Source of the DNA: Nocardioides jishulii
Lineage (GTDB): Bacteria; Actinomycetota; Actinomycetes; Propionibacteriales; Nocardioidaceae
Reading direction: 5' to 3'
DNA length: 64,000 nucleotides
Assembly: GCF_006007965.1 (NCBI RefSeq)
Contig: NZ_CP040748.1
Location: 682,001 to 746,000, forward strand
This document shows positions 26,777 through 35,883 of this stretch, piece by piece. Under the pieces are notes generated by a model. That model was given only the letters and a program-made list of their open reading frames with translations, had not been told where the DNA came from and did not search any database. Within the stretch, counting starts at the first letter, position 1, and each line of letters begins with the position of its first letter. Position numbers and translations under genes: made by a program.

Positions 26777-28797
26777 GCAAGTACGAGCGGTACGCCGGCG
26801 GCGACCCGCTCGCGCCGCCGGTCGACCTGGCCGAGGCGCTCAGCGCCATCGGCGAGGACGTGATGGCCGGGGCGTCGCCGGAGCGGGCGCTCTCGGAGTA
26901 CCTGCGTCGCGGACCCCAGGACCAGCAAGGGCTCGACGAGCTCGCCGCGCAGGTCGCTCGCAAGCGCCGTGAGCTGCTCACCGAGCACCGGCTCGACGGC
27001 ACCCTCGACGACGTACGACGCCTGCTCGACGAGGCCGTGCTGGCCGAGCGGGGACAGCTGGCGCGCGACGTCGCGATGGACGACGGTGACCGGGCCTTCC
27101 GGGAGATGCGGCTCGACGGCCTCCCGCCGTCGACGGCGTCGGCGGTGACCGAGCTGTCGAGCTACGAGTGGGCGAGCTCCGAGGCGCGCGCGAAGTACGA
27201 CGAGATCAAGGACCTGCTCGGTCGCGAGATGCTCGACCAGCGGTTCGCCGGCATGAAGGAGGCGCTGGAGGGCGCGACCGAGGAGGACCGCGAGCGCATC
27301 AACGAGATGCTCACCGACCTCAACGCGTTGCTCGCCGCGCACGCCCGCGGGGAGGACACGAGCAGCCAGTGCGCCGACTTCATGGAGAAGCACGGGGAGT
27401 TCTTCCCCGAGCAGCCGCGCAACGTCGATGAGCTGCTGGACGCCCTGGCCGAGCGCAGCGCCGCGGCCCAGCGGATGCTCAACTCCATGTCGCCCGAGCA
27501 GCGCGACGAGCTCATGCAGCTCTCCGCGCAGGCGTTCGGGTCGCCCGAGCTCGCCGACCAGCTCGCGCAGATGGACGAGCACCTCCGGTCGCTGCGGCCC
27601 GGCGAGGACTGGAACGGGTCCGAGCGGTTCTCCGGCGACGAGGGCCTCGGCCTGGGCGACGGGACGGGCGTGCTTCAGGACGTCGCCGACCTGGAGGCGC
27701 TCGCCGAGCAGCTGGCCCAGTCCTACGCCGGTGCCCGGATGGACGACGTCGACCTCGACGCGCTGGCCCGCCAGCTGGGCGACGACGCTGCGGTGCAGGC
27801 GCGCGCGCTGGCCGACCTGGAGAAGGCCCTGCGCGAGTCCGGCTACCTCGAGCGTGGATCCACGGGTGACCTGCGGTTGAGTCCGCGGGCCATGCGCCAG
27901 CTCGGCAAGTCGCTGCTGCGCGACGTGGCCACGCAGCTGTCGGGCCGCCAGGGGCAGCGCGACGTACGCCGCAGCGGCGCCGCGGGTGACCTCACCGGGT
28001 CGGCGCGGAGCTGGGAGTTCGGCGACACCGAGCCCTGGGACGTGACCCGCACCCTCACCAACGCCATCCGCCGCACCGTGGGGGAGGGGGAGTCCCCTGC
28101 CGCCGGCGTACGGATCGACGTCGACGACATCGAGATCGCCGAGACCGAGGCGCGGACGCAGGCGGCGGTGGCGCTGCTCGTGGACACCAGCTTCTCGATG
28201 GCGATGGACGGGCGCTGGGTGCCGATGAAGCGCACGGCCCTGGCGCTGCACCAGCTCATCCGCACCCGCTTCCGCAACGACCACCTGCAGCTGGTCGGTT
28301 TCGGGCGCTACGCCCGCACCATGGAGATCGAGGAGCTCACCGCCCTCGACGCGCGCTGGGACAAGGGCACGAACCTCCACCACGGCCTGCTCCTGGCCAA
28401 CCGCCACTTCCGCCGACACCCCGGCGCCCAGCCCGTCCTGCTGGTGGTGACCGACGGCGAGCCGACCTCGCACCTGGAGGCCGACGGGCAGGTCTGGTTC
28501 GACTACCCGCCGCACCCCGTCACCCTGGCCAAGACGGTGCGCGAGCTCGACAACGTACGTCGCCTCGGCGCGCAGACGACCTTCTTCCGTCTCGGCGAGG
28601 ATCCCGGGCTCGCGCGCTTCATCGAGTCGATGGCGCGCCGGGTGGACGGGCGGATGGTCTCGCCCGAGCTCGACGACCTGGGGGCCGCGGTGGTGGGGTC
28701 CTACCTCGGTTCCCGGTCCAGTGGCCGCCAGACAAGAGGCTTCGGCGACTTCGGCGGCTGGGGCGGCTGGGGCGGACGTGGTGACTGGGTCGGATGA
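26773..28797 (+). CDS. VWA domain protein, partner of the MoxR-type ATPase
   Basis: 674 residues. Residues 1-460 are mainly charged helices (many E/R/L, coiled-coil-like). A von Willebrand A domain starts at about residue 465 with the MIDAS motif DTSFSM at 471-476 and continues with VVTDGEPTSH (the MIDAS Asp). The last 25 residues are Gly/Trp-rich (FGDFGGWGGWGG). The ChlI/ChlD-like pair of AAA ATPase and VWA protein suggests a chelatase or complex-remodelling machine; nothing tells its client. Start ATG overlaps the GNAT stop. Confidence 0.88.
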   Translation: MSKYERYAGGDPLAPPVDLAEALSAIGEDVMAGASPERALSEYLRRGPQDQQGLDELAAQVARKRRELLTEHRLDGTLDDVRRLLDEAVLAERGQLARDVAMDDGDRAFREMRLDGLPPSTASAVTELSSYEWASSEARAKYDEIKDLLGREMLDQRFAGMKEALEGATEEDRERINEMLTDLNALLAAHARGEDTSSQCADFMEKHGEFFPEQPRNVDELLDALAERSAAAQRMLNSMSPEQRDELMQLSAQAFGSPELADQLAQMDEHLRSLRPGEDWNGSERFSGDEGLGLGDGTGVLQDVADLEALAEQLAQSYAGARMDDVDLDALARQLGDDAAVQARALADLEKALRESGYLERGSTGDLRLSPRAMRQLGKSLLRDVATQLSGRQGQRDVRRSGAAGDLTGSARSWEFGDTEPWDVTRTLTNAIRRTVGEGESPAAGVRIDVDDIEIAETEARTQAAVALLVDTSFSMAMDGRWVPMKRTALALHQLIRTRFRNDHLQLVGFGRYARTMEIEELTALDARWDKGTNLHHGLLLANRHFRRHPGAQPVLLVVTDGEPTSHLEADGQVWFDYPPHPVTLAKTVRELDNVRRLGAQTTFFRLGEDPGLARFIESMARRVDGRMVSPELDDLGAAVVGSYLGSRSSGRQTRGFGDFGGWGGWGGRGDWVG

Positions 28798-28847
28798 GGC
28801 GCCTCTAGGGTCTCGCGTTCGGGAGTGGTCTACGCCACACTGACCTG

Positions 28848-30275
28848 ATGGGAAGAGGGTCTCCTAGGGACCAGCGCCCGGTGCGTCAGCGCGTACGCCG
28901 GGCACTGCAGGAGAGTGGACCGTTGCTGGGCGGGCTGGCGCTGATCGCTGCCGTCGGTGCGGGCTTCGCGTGGGGGCAGCCGCCCGAAGCGCGGGGCCTG
29001 CCGACCACGGCGGACGTACCCACTGCCGTGCCCGAACGTCCTACCGGGACCGTGCGTGGCGTCGTCCACGACGTCGACGGTGCGCCGGCGGCGGGTGTCG
29101 TCGTCGAGGTGGTGACCGGGCCCTTCGTCTCGCGGGCGGCCCGCCCCAGCGCGACCAGCAGCGTCCTTCTCGGGCCGACCTGGAGCGACACGACGGACGC
29201 CGACGGGACGTACGAGATCCCGGAGGTCGACGCCGGACCGCACCGGCTCGTCGTGTCGCCGGACGGCGGCCTCTGGGCCACCTGGTGGTTCGGAGGGGCG
29301 GCGACCGTCGACCTGGCCCGCGACTTCCGGGTCGATGCGCAGCAGGACGTGGTGCTCGACCTCGACGTGCTGCCGGCTGCCAGCATCCGCGGGACGGTGG
29401 CCGAGCCCGGCCCCGCGGTCCGCAGTGCCACGGCAGGCGAGTCCGGCGACGTGGCGGCGGCCACCGAGGTGGTCCTCGAACGACGCACGGGACGCGGGTG
29501 GACCACCGTCTCCCGGTCGGCGGTCGCCAGGTCCGGGGAGTACGAGGTCGACGGCCTGCTCCCGGGGGACTACCGCGTGCTCGCCGACAGCCCTCGCAGC
29601 GGGATCACCTACGCGCCGTCGGCGGCCTCCCCGGCTGAGGCCCAGCTGCACCCCGTCGCCGTGGGGGAGTCGGTGGACGTCGACGTCGAGGTGCCCCCGC
29701 CAGCGACGGTCACCGGTCGGTTGACCACCTCGGCCGGGACCCCGTTGCCCGGCCGGGAGATCGGCTTCAGCGCGGGGTGGGTCGTGGTGGATCCGCGGTT
29801 CCCCCCGATCGCCGACCAGCGACGAACTGTGCGCACCGACGCGTCCGGCCACTTCGCCGTACGCCTCGGGACCGGGGAGTGGAGCGCCCACACCGATCCG
29901 CGGTGCGTGGGCACCGGGACGTCGAGGCTCGACGTGGTCGCCGGCCGTGACGGCACGTGGGCCCTCGTCGACGACGCCGTCGCGACGCTCTCGGGGCGTG
30001 TGGTCCGCCCCGACGGCACCCCACGGTCGGGAGTGCGAGTGTCGCTGGGCAACTCGCGGGCAGCGTGCGGCCAGAGCGCGACGACGGACAAGCGGGGGCG
30101 GTGGAGGATCGCCCGGGTGCCGCCCGGCCCGACCCTGGTCGAGTACGTCGTCGACACGCCCCGCGGGACGCAGTTCCGCTCCTATCACCCCGGCGTCAGG
30201 AAGCCCGCGGACTCCAGCCGGATCGACGTCGCGCTCGGGGCGAGGGTCACCGGTCTGAGGGCGACGGTGCGGTGA
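28848..30275 (+). CDS. Membrane-anchored surface protein with Cna-B/CarboxypepD_reg-like repeats
   Basis: 475 residues. An Arg-rich N-terminus is followed by one hydrophobic helix (about 25-43, LLGGLALIAAVGAGFAWG), then repeated beta-sandwich modules with the pattern T-V-x-G-x-V-x-x-x-x-G-x-P-x-x-G-V (near 65, 180, 285 and 385). Each ends in a DGTYEIPEV or GEYEVDGL-type strand, as in carboxypeptidase-regulatory or Cna-B-like folds. There are no catalytic residues, so it is likely structural or adhesive, outside the membrane. The 3' end overlaps a convergent membrane-protein gene by 29 bases. A CACACT box lies 6 bases before the start. Confidence 0.78.
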   Translation: MGRGSPRDQRPVRQRVRRALQESGPLLGGLALIAAVGAGFAWGQPPEARGLPTTADVPTAVPERPTGTVRGVVHDVDGAPAAGVVVEVVTGPFVSRAARPSATSSVLLGPTWSDTTDADGTYEIPEVDAGPHRLVVSPDGGLWATWWFGGAATVDLARDFRVDAQQDVVLDLDVLPAASIRGTVAEPGPAVRSATAGESGDVAAATEVVLERRTGRGWTTVSRSAVARSGEYEVDGLLPGDYRVLADSPRSGITYAPSAASPAEAQLHPVAVGESVDVDVEVPPPATVTGRLTTSAGTPLPGREIGFSAGWVVVDPRFPPIADQRRTVRTDASGHFAVRLGTGEWSAHTDPRCVGTGTSRLDVVAGRDGTWALVDDAVATLSGRVVRPDGTPRSGVRVSLGNSRAACGQSATTDKRGRWRIARVPPGPTLVEYVVDTPRGTQFRSYHPGVRKPADSSRIDVALGARVTGLRATVR

Positions 30276-30696
30276 CCGGGGTGGTGACCGGGGTGGTCGC
30301 GACACCGGCCGCGAGACCGAAGCCGAGGACGGCGGCGGGTGCGGCGAGCGCGGCGTACGGCTTGAGCCAGGGGAACACCCGGTAGTACGGCTCGAAGCCA
30401 CCCACGAGCATCCACACCGCGAAGAGGCACAGCGCGACGGCGTTGACCATCGTGAGCGCCAGCGCCCAGCCGGCAGCGGGGCGGACCAGTGCCGCGATCC
30501 CGGTGGGCACCACCCACAGCGAGGCCATCAGGTAGGGGGCGATGAGGAGGAAGAAGATGCCGAAGGCGCCCCCCGGCTCGATCTCGTGCTCCGGCGCCAC
30601 GGTGACCATCGGCGAGAGGTAGCGGGCCACGGCGACGCCCAGCCAGCCGAGGAGGGTGATCAGGGCCGCGACGAGGGCGGTGGAGGTGCGGAGCAT
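30247..30696 (-). CDS. Small four-helix membrane protein, function unknown
   Basis: 149 residues from the likely ATG 30696; the frame is open to 30741. Four hydrophobic segments are visible (about 5-25, 42-70, 75-105 and 115-140), including FGIFFLLIAPYLMASLW. The end is Thr/Pro-rich (TTPVTTPVTAPS). I recognise no family. The last 29 bases overlap the convergent surface-protein gene, which lowers confidence in the exact C-terminus. Confidence 0.6.
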   Translation of the reverse strand: MLRTSTALVAALITLLGWLGVAVARYLSPMVTVAPEHEIEPGGAFGIFFLLIAPYLMASLWVVPTGIAALVRPAAGWALALTMVNAVALCLFAVWMLVGGFEPYYRVFPWLKPYAALAAPAAVLGFGLAAGVATTPVTTPVTAPSPSDR

Positions 30697-30879
30697 GGGC
30701 AGGAGTCTCGTCGGCGTGACGCCTCGGCGGGTGGGGATCATGTCGCCGTCACGTGAAGGTTCTGCGCAGGTCCCCGCAGGTCGTTCACACCGGGGCCCTG
30801 CGCAAGGCCCTGTGCTGGGCCACCACAGCCGTCACGAGGCAACTCGTGCCGTGTCAACGCCCTACGCCGGGATGGTGGT

Positions 30880-31206
30880 CAGCCGGGTGGCTCTTCAACC
30901 GATGGTGGCTCCGGCACAGCGTCGCCAGGTAAGGCGGTCCACCTGGGCGCGCCCGGTCTTCTCGATGAACGGCGCCACCTGCTGGTCGATCCACGCCACA
31001 CCTTCGGCCGGCAGCGCCGGGCAGGCGTGGATGGTGGCCTCCGCGACCTGGAAGACCGCCGCGTCGGAACCGTCAGGCAAGGCGGGGTGGGCGACCGCGC
31101 ATGCGTACGCGATCAACAGCGTGTCCGCCTCCGCGCGACGCACCGCAGCCGCGTTGGCACGGGCCAACGCGACCAGGTCGCCGGGGGTCGTCACGTCTTC
31201 GAACAT
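30880..31206 (-). pseudogene. Decayed DUF222/HNH endonuclease gene with two internal deletions
   Basis: The remains match the intact gene at 52542-53876. From ATG 31206 the reading frame gives MFEDVTTPGDLVALARA and onwards as in the intact copy, then jumps in frame from DAAVFQ to VAEATIHACPALPAEG (deleting about 65 residues). After KTGRAQVDRL it jumps again, out of frame, to the C-terminal HNH segment, seen in another frame as LATLCRSHHRLK. Most of DUF222 and the first HNH half are lost. Its start codon and LexA-type box are intact, but the -10 TAGAAT of the other copy is changed to TGGATT. Confidence 0.92.
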
Positions 31207-31214
31207 GTGTTCGA
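31199..31214. promoter_or_regulatory. SOS (LexA) box at the pseudogene start
   Basis: TCGAACATGTGTTCGA fits the mycobacterial-type LexA box TCGAAC-N4-GTTCGA exactly and is flanked by one more T/A pair. The complement of the ATG start codon lies inside it. Confidence 0.85.
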
Positions 31215-31294
31215 ATCCAGCGGTTCCCGCGGTCGAGCGACACCCCTCTGTTTCTCCTGTGGAGGAGAGCGGAACCGAGCGGCACCTGGCTCTT

Positions 31295-31939
31295 TCAGGC
31301 GGTCTCGGGGAAGGCGATCCCGGTCTTGGCGTGGCAGCGGTAGCCGTTGGGGTTCTTCGCCAGGTACTGCTGGTGCGGGTCCTCGGCGTAGTAGTACTCA
31401 CCGGCGGGGGCGATCTCCGTGGTGACCTCGGGGAAGCCCCGGCGCTGCAGCTCCTCGGCGTACGCCCGGGTGAGCTCGCGCGCGACCTCCTCCTGCTCGG
31501 GGGTGGTCGTGTAGATCGCGGAGCGGTACTGGGTGCCGACGTCGTTGCCCTGACGCATGCCCTGCGTGGGGTCGTGGATCTCGAAGAAGCGCTTCACCAG
31601 CTCGGCGTACGGGACGACCTTCGGGTCGAAGACCACGCGGACCGCCTCGGTGTGGCCGGTCATGCCCGAGCACACCTCCTCGTACGTCGGGTTCGGCGTC
31701 GTGCCGCCGGCGTAGCCCACCGACGTCGACCAGACGCCGGGCACCTGCCAGTAGAACTCCTCGGCTCCCCAGAAGCAGCCGAGCCCGAAGACGGCGACCT
31801 CGAGGCCCTCGGGCACCTCGTCGCTCACCACCGGCGTCCCGAGGACCACGTGCTGGCCCAGGGTCCAAGGGCGCGACGGGCGACCCGGCAGCGCCTGGTC
31901 GGGCGTGGGGACGGAGGACTTGAGGCGGCCGAAGAGCAC
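31295..31939 (-). CDS. msrA: Peptide methionine sulfoxide reductase MsrA
   Basis: 214 residues from GTG 31939, chosen because GGAG is 6 bases upstream; a GTG 12 bases earlier is possible. It reduces methionine-S-sulfoxide in proteins. The catalytic motif GCFWGAEE is at 54-61 with the nucleophilic Cys. Downstream are [21 protein letters not shown] and [15 protein letters not shown] with a likely recycling Cys near the C-terminus. Length is normal. It is divergent from metB. Confidence 0.95.
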   Translation of the reverse strand: MLFGRLKSSVPTPDQALPGRPSRPWTLGQHVVLGTPVVSDEVPEGLEVAVFGLGCFWGAEEFYWQVPGVWSTSVGYAGGTTPNPTYEEVCSGMTGHTEAVRVVFDPKVVPYAELVKRFFEIHDPTQGMRQGNDVGTQYRSAIYTTTPEQEEVARELTRAYAEELQRRGFPEVTTEIAPAGEYYYAEDPHQQYLAKNPNGYRCHAKTGIAFPETA

Positions 31940-31991
31940 GGGAGACTCCACACGATGGGGGTTGGATGAGGTGTTCGCCCAACGTAACGCT

Positions 31992-32021
31992 TTGATGGTC
32001 GTGAGACTTCCCGCGTAGGCT
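31992..32021 (+). promoter_or_regulatory. Leaderless promoter of metB
   Basis: TTGATG (31992-31997) and TAGGCT (32016-32021) are separated by 18 bases; TAGGCT ends 7 bases before GTG 32029. Confidence 0.6.
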
Positions 32022-32028
32022 CGCTCGC

Positions 32029-33189
32029 GTGACTGAGCAGCAGTGGGACTCCGCCGGATTCGAGACCAGGGCCATCCACGCCGGCTACGAGCCGGACGAG
32101 ATGAGCGGCGCGGTCATCCCGCCGATCTACGCCACCAGCACCTACAAGCAGGACGGTGTCGGCGGCCTGCGCGGCGGCTACGAGTACAGCCGCTCGGCCA
32201 ACCCGACGCGTACGGCGCTCGAGGGCGCGCTGGCCGCGGTCGAGGGCGGCGCCCACGGCTTCGCCTTCGCCTCCGGCCTCGCCGCCGAGGACACCATCAT
32301 CCGCGCGCTGTGCCGCCCCGGCGACCACGTCGTGCTGCCCAACGACGCCTACGGCGGCACGTTCCGCCTCTTCGACAAGGTCGCGAAGGTCTGGGGCCTG
32401 GACCACACGCCCGCCGTCGTGGCCGACCCCGAGGCCGTGCGCGCTGCGATCGAGCCGGGCCGTACGAAGCTCGTCTGGGTCGAGACGCCCACCAACCCGC
32501 TGCTCAACGTCGCCGACATCGAGGCGCTGGCCGCCGTCGCCCACGAGGGCGGGGCCCTGCTGGTCGTCGACAACACGTTCGCCTCGCCCTACCTCCAGCA
32601 GCCGCTGGCGCTGGGCGCGGACATCGTCGTGCACTCGACCACGAAGTACGTCGGTGGCCACTCCGACGTCGTGGGCGGCGCCATCGTCGTCAACGACCCC
32701 GAGATCGCCGAGAAGATCGGCTTCCACCAGAACTCCATGGGCGCCGTCGCCGGCCCCTTCGACTGCTTCCTGACCCACCGCGGCCTCAAGACCCTCGCGG
32801 TCCGCATGGAGCGCCACTGCGACAACGCCGAGAAGATCGTGGAGTTCCTCGCCGCCCACCCGGCCGTCGCCGAGGTCATCTACCCCGGTCTTGAGGCGCA
32901 CCCCGGCCACGAGGTCGCCAAGCGGCAGATGAAGCGCTTCGGCGGGATCATCTCCTTCCGGGTGGCAGCCGGCGAGCAGGCCGCCCTCGACGTCTGCGCC
33001 AAGGCGGAGGTCTTCACCCTCGGGGAGTCCCTGGGTGGCGTCGAGTCGCTGATCGAGCACCCCGGCCGGATGACCCACGCCAGCGTCGCGGGCACCGAGC
33101 TCGAGGTCCCCGCCGACCTCATCCGCCTCTCCGTCGGCATCGAGACCGTCGAGGACCTGATCGCCGACCTCGGGCGCGCGCTCGGCTGA
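32029..33189 (+). CDS. metB: Cystathionine gamma-synthase / lyase family enzyme (MetB)
   Basis: 386 residues from GTG 32029. This PLP enzyme family makes cystathionine from an O-acyl-homoserine and cysteine, or cleaves cystathionine. Signatures: [12 protein letters not shown], the PLP lysine K206 in [15 protein letters not shown], and the C-terminal [19 protein letters not shown]. The Tyr/Arg pair and SxxxxH end fit the gamma-synthase/gamma-lyase branch; M. tuberculosis MetB (Rv1079) lies in the same neighbourhood and shows gamma-synthase identity. With cbs in the window, both directions of transsulfuration are possible. Confidence 0.93.
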   Translation: MTEQQWDSAGFETRAIHAGYEPDEMSGAVIPPIYATSTYKQDGVGGLRGGYEYSRSANPTRTALEGALAAVEGGAHGFAFASGLAAEDTIIRALCRPGDHVVLPNDAYGGTFRLFDKVAKVWGLDHTPAVVADPEAVRAAIEPGRTKLVWVETPTNPLLNVADIEALAAVAHEGGALLVVDNTFASPYLQQPLALGADIVVHSTTKYVGGHSDVVGGAIVVNDPEIAEKIGFHQNSMGAVAGPFDCFLTHRGLKTLAVRMERHCDNAEKIVEFLAAHPAVAEVIYPGLEAHPGHEVAKRQMKRFGGIISFRVAAGEQAALDVCAKAEVFTLGESLGGVESLIEHPGRMTHASVAGTELEVPADLIRLSVGIETVEDLIADLGRALG

Positions 33190-33206
33190 TCCTGCGCCGG
33201 TCTCGG

Positions 33207-33212
33207 TAACCT
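33207..33212 (+). promoter_or_regulatory. -10 element of a leaderless promoter (AI-2E family gene)
   Basis: TAACCT lies 6 bases before GTG 33219; no Shine-Dalgarno. Confidence 0.5.
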
Positions 33213-33218
33213 GACCCG

Positions 33219-34595
33219 GTGACCAACGACGAGGGACGCGACCAGTCTGATCACGCAGGATCAGGGCCCGTTCAGGACGGCGCGGGGGAGCGGCTCGCGG
33301 AGCGCCTGACGCAGCAGCTCGCCCAGCAGTGGGCGCACCTGCGTGCCGAGCGCCGGGCCGAGGCGTCGGTGGCGCCGGTGAGGTCGGGCTCCTCGAACTT
33401 CTCGCGCGCCCAGGTGCCCTGGGGACTCGACCTCGCTGCGGCCTGGTCGTGGCGCTTCCTGGTCATCGTCGCCGCGGGCTACGTGATCCTGTGGACGATC
33501 AACCGGTTCGCCCTCATCGCCTTCCCGCTGGCCGTCGCGCTGCTGCTGGCCGCCCTCGTCTCGCCGATGGTGCGTGCCGCCCGCAACGTGGGCGTGCCCC
33601 GTGGTCTGGGCTCGATCTTCGGCGTGCTCCTCACCGTCGGGGTGGTGGGCATGCTGCTCACCTTTGCCGGGCAGCAGGTCGTCAACGGCACCAAGGAGCT
33701 CGCCGGCGAGGTCGTCAAGGGACTCGAGAAGATCCGCGCCTGGTTGCGCGACGGACCACTCAACGCCTCCGACAGCCAGATCAACGACTACATCGGCCAG
33801 GTTCAGGCGGCCATCACCGAGTGGTCCAAGTCGGGCGCGCTGAGCCAGGCGGCCGACCTCGGCACGGCCATCGGCAACGTGACGGCCGGGTTCTTCATCG
33901 TCCTCTTCGCCATGTACTTCTTCCTCGCCGACGGCGAACGCATCTGGACCTGGATCGTGCGCCTCGCCCCGCGCGCCGCGCGCCAGCACGTGGACTCCTC
34001 GGGCCGGGTCGCCTGGGTCTCGCTCACCCAGTTCGTCCGGGCCACGGTCATCGTCGCCCTCGTCGACTCCGTGGGCGTCATGCTCGTGGCGTGGTGGCTC
34101 GACGTGCCGCTCGTCCTGGCCCTCGGCGTGCTGGTCTTCCTGGGTGCCTTCGTGCCGATGATCGGCGCCACCGTGGCCGGTGCCGTGGCCGTGCTGGTGG
34201 CGCTCGTCGACCAGGGCCCGCTGACCGCGCTCTTCATGCTGATCGGCGTGATCGTGGTCCAGCAGATCGAGGGCAACGTGCTCCAGCCCTTCCTGATGGG
34301 CCGCTTCGTCTCCGTGCACCCGCTCGGCGTGATCGTCGCCATCGCCGCGGGCCTCCTCACCGCCGGCGTCGCCGGTGCCTTGGTGGCGGTGCCGCTGGTC
34401 GCCGCGATCAACGCCGTGGTCGTGCACCTGGCGGGGAAGGCCGAGGCCGACGAGATCGCGGTGACCGACGCCGAGGAGGAGCTCCTCGAACCGGACGAAC
34501 CTGATCCCGGAGAGTCGGGACCACGCGCGTCGGGACCAGATGCCCCGGCGCCCACGGCACCCGAACCGGCCGCTCCCGCCGAGGAGACGCGATGA
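33219..34595 (+). CDS. AI-2E family (PerM-like) transporter
   Basis: 458 residues from GTG 33219. The N-terminal 70 residues are charged and soluble, followed by about eight membrane helices with the family's pattern: a pair near 75-125, a soluble stretch with repeated KELAGEVVKGLEKI, helices around FFIVLFAMYFFLADGERIW, and the C-terminal group VVQQIEGNVLQPFLMGR, which is highly typical. The tail from about 410 is acidic and Pro-rich. Members export small molecules or Na; the substrate is unknown. It overlaps ilvA by 4 bases. Confidence 0.9.
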   Translation: MTNDEGRDQSDHAGSGPVQDGAGERLAERLTQQLAQQWAHLRAERRAEASVAPVRSGSSNFSRAQVPWGLDLAAAWSWRFLVIVAAGYVILWTINRFALIAFPLAVALLLAALVSPMVRAARNVGVPRGLGSIFGVLLTVGVVGMLLTFAGQQVVNGTKELAGEVVKGLEKIRAWLRDGPLNASDSQINDYIGQVQAAITEWSKSGALSQAADLGTAIGNVTAGFFIVLFAMYFFLADGERIWTWIVRLAPRAARQHVDSSGRVAWVSLTQFVRATVIVALVDSVGVMLVAWWLDVPLVLALGVLVFLGAFVPMIGATVAGAVAVLVALVDQGPLTALFMLIGVIVVQQIEGNVLQPFLMGRFVSVHPLGVIVAIAAGLLTAGVAGALVAVPLVAAINAVVVHLAGKAEADEIAVTDAEEELLEPDEPDPGESGPRASGPDAPAPTAPEPAAPAEETR

Positions 34596-35806
34596 GCGAG
34601 CTCCACCTGCCCGGCATCGACGACGTACACCGTGCCGCCGAGACCTTGCGCGGCGTGGCCGTGCGTACGCCGATGGAGGAGTCGCGCTGGCTCTCCAGCA
34701 TCGCCGGCGGCCCGGTGCACCTGAAGTGCGAGAACCTCCAGCGCACCGGCTCCTTCAAGGCGCGCGGTGCCTATGTCCGCATGGCGGGCCTGTCGCCCGA
34801 GGAGCGCGAGCGCGGCGTGGTCGCCGCGTCGGCCGGCAACCACGCCCAGGGCGTGGCGCTGGCGGCGCAGCGGCTGGGCATCGCCGCCCGCGTCTACATG
34901 CCCGAGGGGGCGCCGATCCCCAAGGAGCGGGCGACCAGGGGCTACGGCGCCGAGGTGGTCTTCGAGGGCAGTCGGCTCGAGGAGGCGCTCGCTGCCGCCC
35001 GGGACTACGCCGAGGAGACCGGCGCGATCCTGATCCATCCCTTCGACCACCCCGACGTCGTCGCGGGCCAGGGCACCTGCGGACTGGAGATCCTCGAGCA
35101 GGTGCCGCAGGTGCGCACCGTCCTCGTGCCGACCGGCGGAGGCGGGTTGCTCGCGGGCGTCGCGCTCGCGGTCAAGGCGCTGCGTCCCGACGTACGCGTC
35201 ATCGGCGTGCAGGCAGCCGGTGCCGCGGCCTACCCGTACTCGCTCGCCTCCGGCCGCCCGGTCGCGCTGGAGCAGATGCAGACCATGGCCGACGGGATCG
35301 CCGTCGGACTGCCCGGCGAGGTGACCTTCTCCCTCGTACGCGACCTGGTCGACGACGTGTGGACCGTGGGGGAGGAGTCGCTCTCCCGTGCCCTGCTCGC
35401 GCTCGTCGAGCGGGCCAAGATGGTGGTGGAGCCCGCAGGAGCGGCCGCTGTTGCCGCGCTCCTCGACGACCCCGGTCGGGTGGAGACGCCAGCGGTGGCG
35501 GTGCTGTCGGGCGGCAACATCGATCCCCTGCTGCTCGGGAAGGTGATCCGCCACGGACTCGCGGCTGCGGGCCGCTACCTCTACCTGCGCGTGTGCATCA
35601 ACGACCGCCCCGGAGGGCTGGCCCGCCTGCTCGCCGAGATCGGCGAGGTGGGCGGCAACGTGCTGGAGGTGACCCACGAGCGGATGTCGCCGACCCTGGC
35701 GTTCGACGAGGTGGAGGTGCGGGTGCAGCTCGAGACGCGCAGTGCCGAGCACGCCGCCGAGGTCCTGGCCCGGCTGCGGGAGCGCGGCCACCGCATCCAG
35801 GAATGA
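34592..35806 (+). CDS. ilvA: Threonine ammonia-lyase (threonine deaminase)
   Basis: 404 residues from ATG 34592. It makes 2-oxobutanoate and ammonia from threonine, entering isoleucine synthesis or catabolism. The PLP lysine is K56 in RTGSFKARGA; the phosphate loop GGGGLLAG is near 185-192, and AASAGNHAQGVA near 82-93. A C-terminal ACT-type domain (about 325-400, LYLRVCINDRPGGLARLL) is present, as in short IlvA/TdcB forms with one regulatory module. It is translationally coupled to the AI-2E gene and followed by a strong hairpin. Confidence 0.95.
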   Translation: MSELHLPGIDDVHRAAETLRGVAVRTPMEESRWLSSIAGGPVHLKCENLQRTGSFKARGAYVRMAGLSPEERERGVVAASAGNHAQGVALAAQRLGIAARVYMPEGAPIPKERATRGYGAEVVFEGSRLEEALAAARDYAEETGAILIHPFDHPDVVAGQGTCGLEILEQVPQVRTVLVPTGGGGLLAGVALAVKALRPDVRVIGVQAAGAAAYPYSLASGRPVALEQMQTMADGIAVGLPGEVTFSLVRDLVDDVWTVGEESLSRALLALVERAKMVVEPAGAAAVAALLDDPGRVETPAVAVLSGGNIDPLLLGKVIRHGLAAAGRYLYLRVCINDRPGGLARLLAEIGEVGGNVLEVTHERMSPTLAFDEVEVRVQLETRSAEHAAEVLARLRERGHRIQE

Positions 35807-35840
35807 CGAACGGCGCCCGGGTGACCCGGACGCCGTTCGT
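35806..35840 (+). terminator. Hairpin terminator after ilvA
   Basis: ACGAACGGCG and CGCCGTTCGT arms with an inner CCGGG/CCCGG stem; the stem begins in the ilvA stop codon. It also faces the greA 3' end. Confidence 0.8.
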
Positions 35841-35883
35841 GGTGGTGCGTGGTGCGCGAGCCGTGGGACTCAGCCAGTGAGAC

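Noticed and set aside
30880..31206. Short functional gene of 104 codons
   Set aside because: Comparison with 52542-53876 shows two deletions with loss of most of DUF222 and a frame break before the HNH end; it is a pseudogene.
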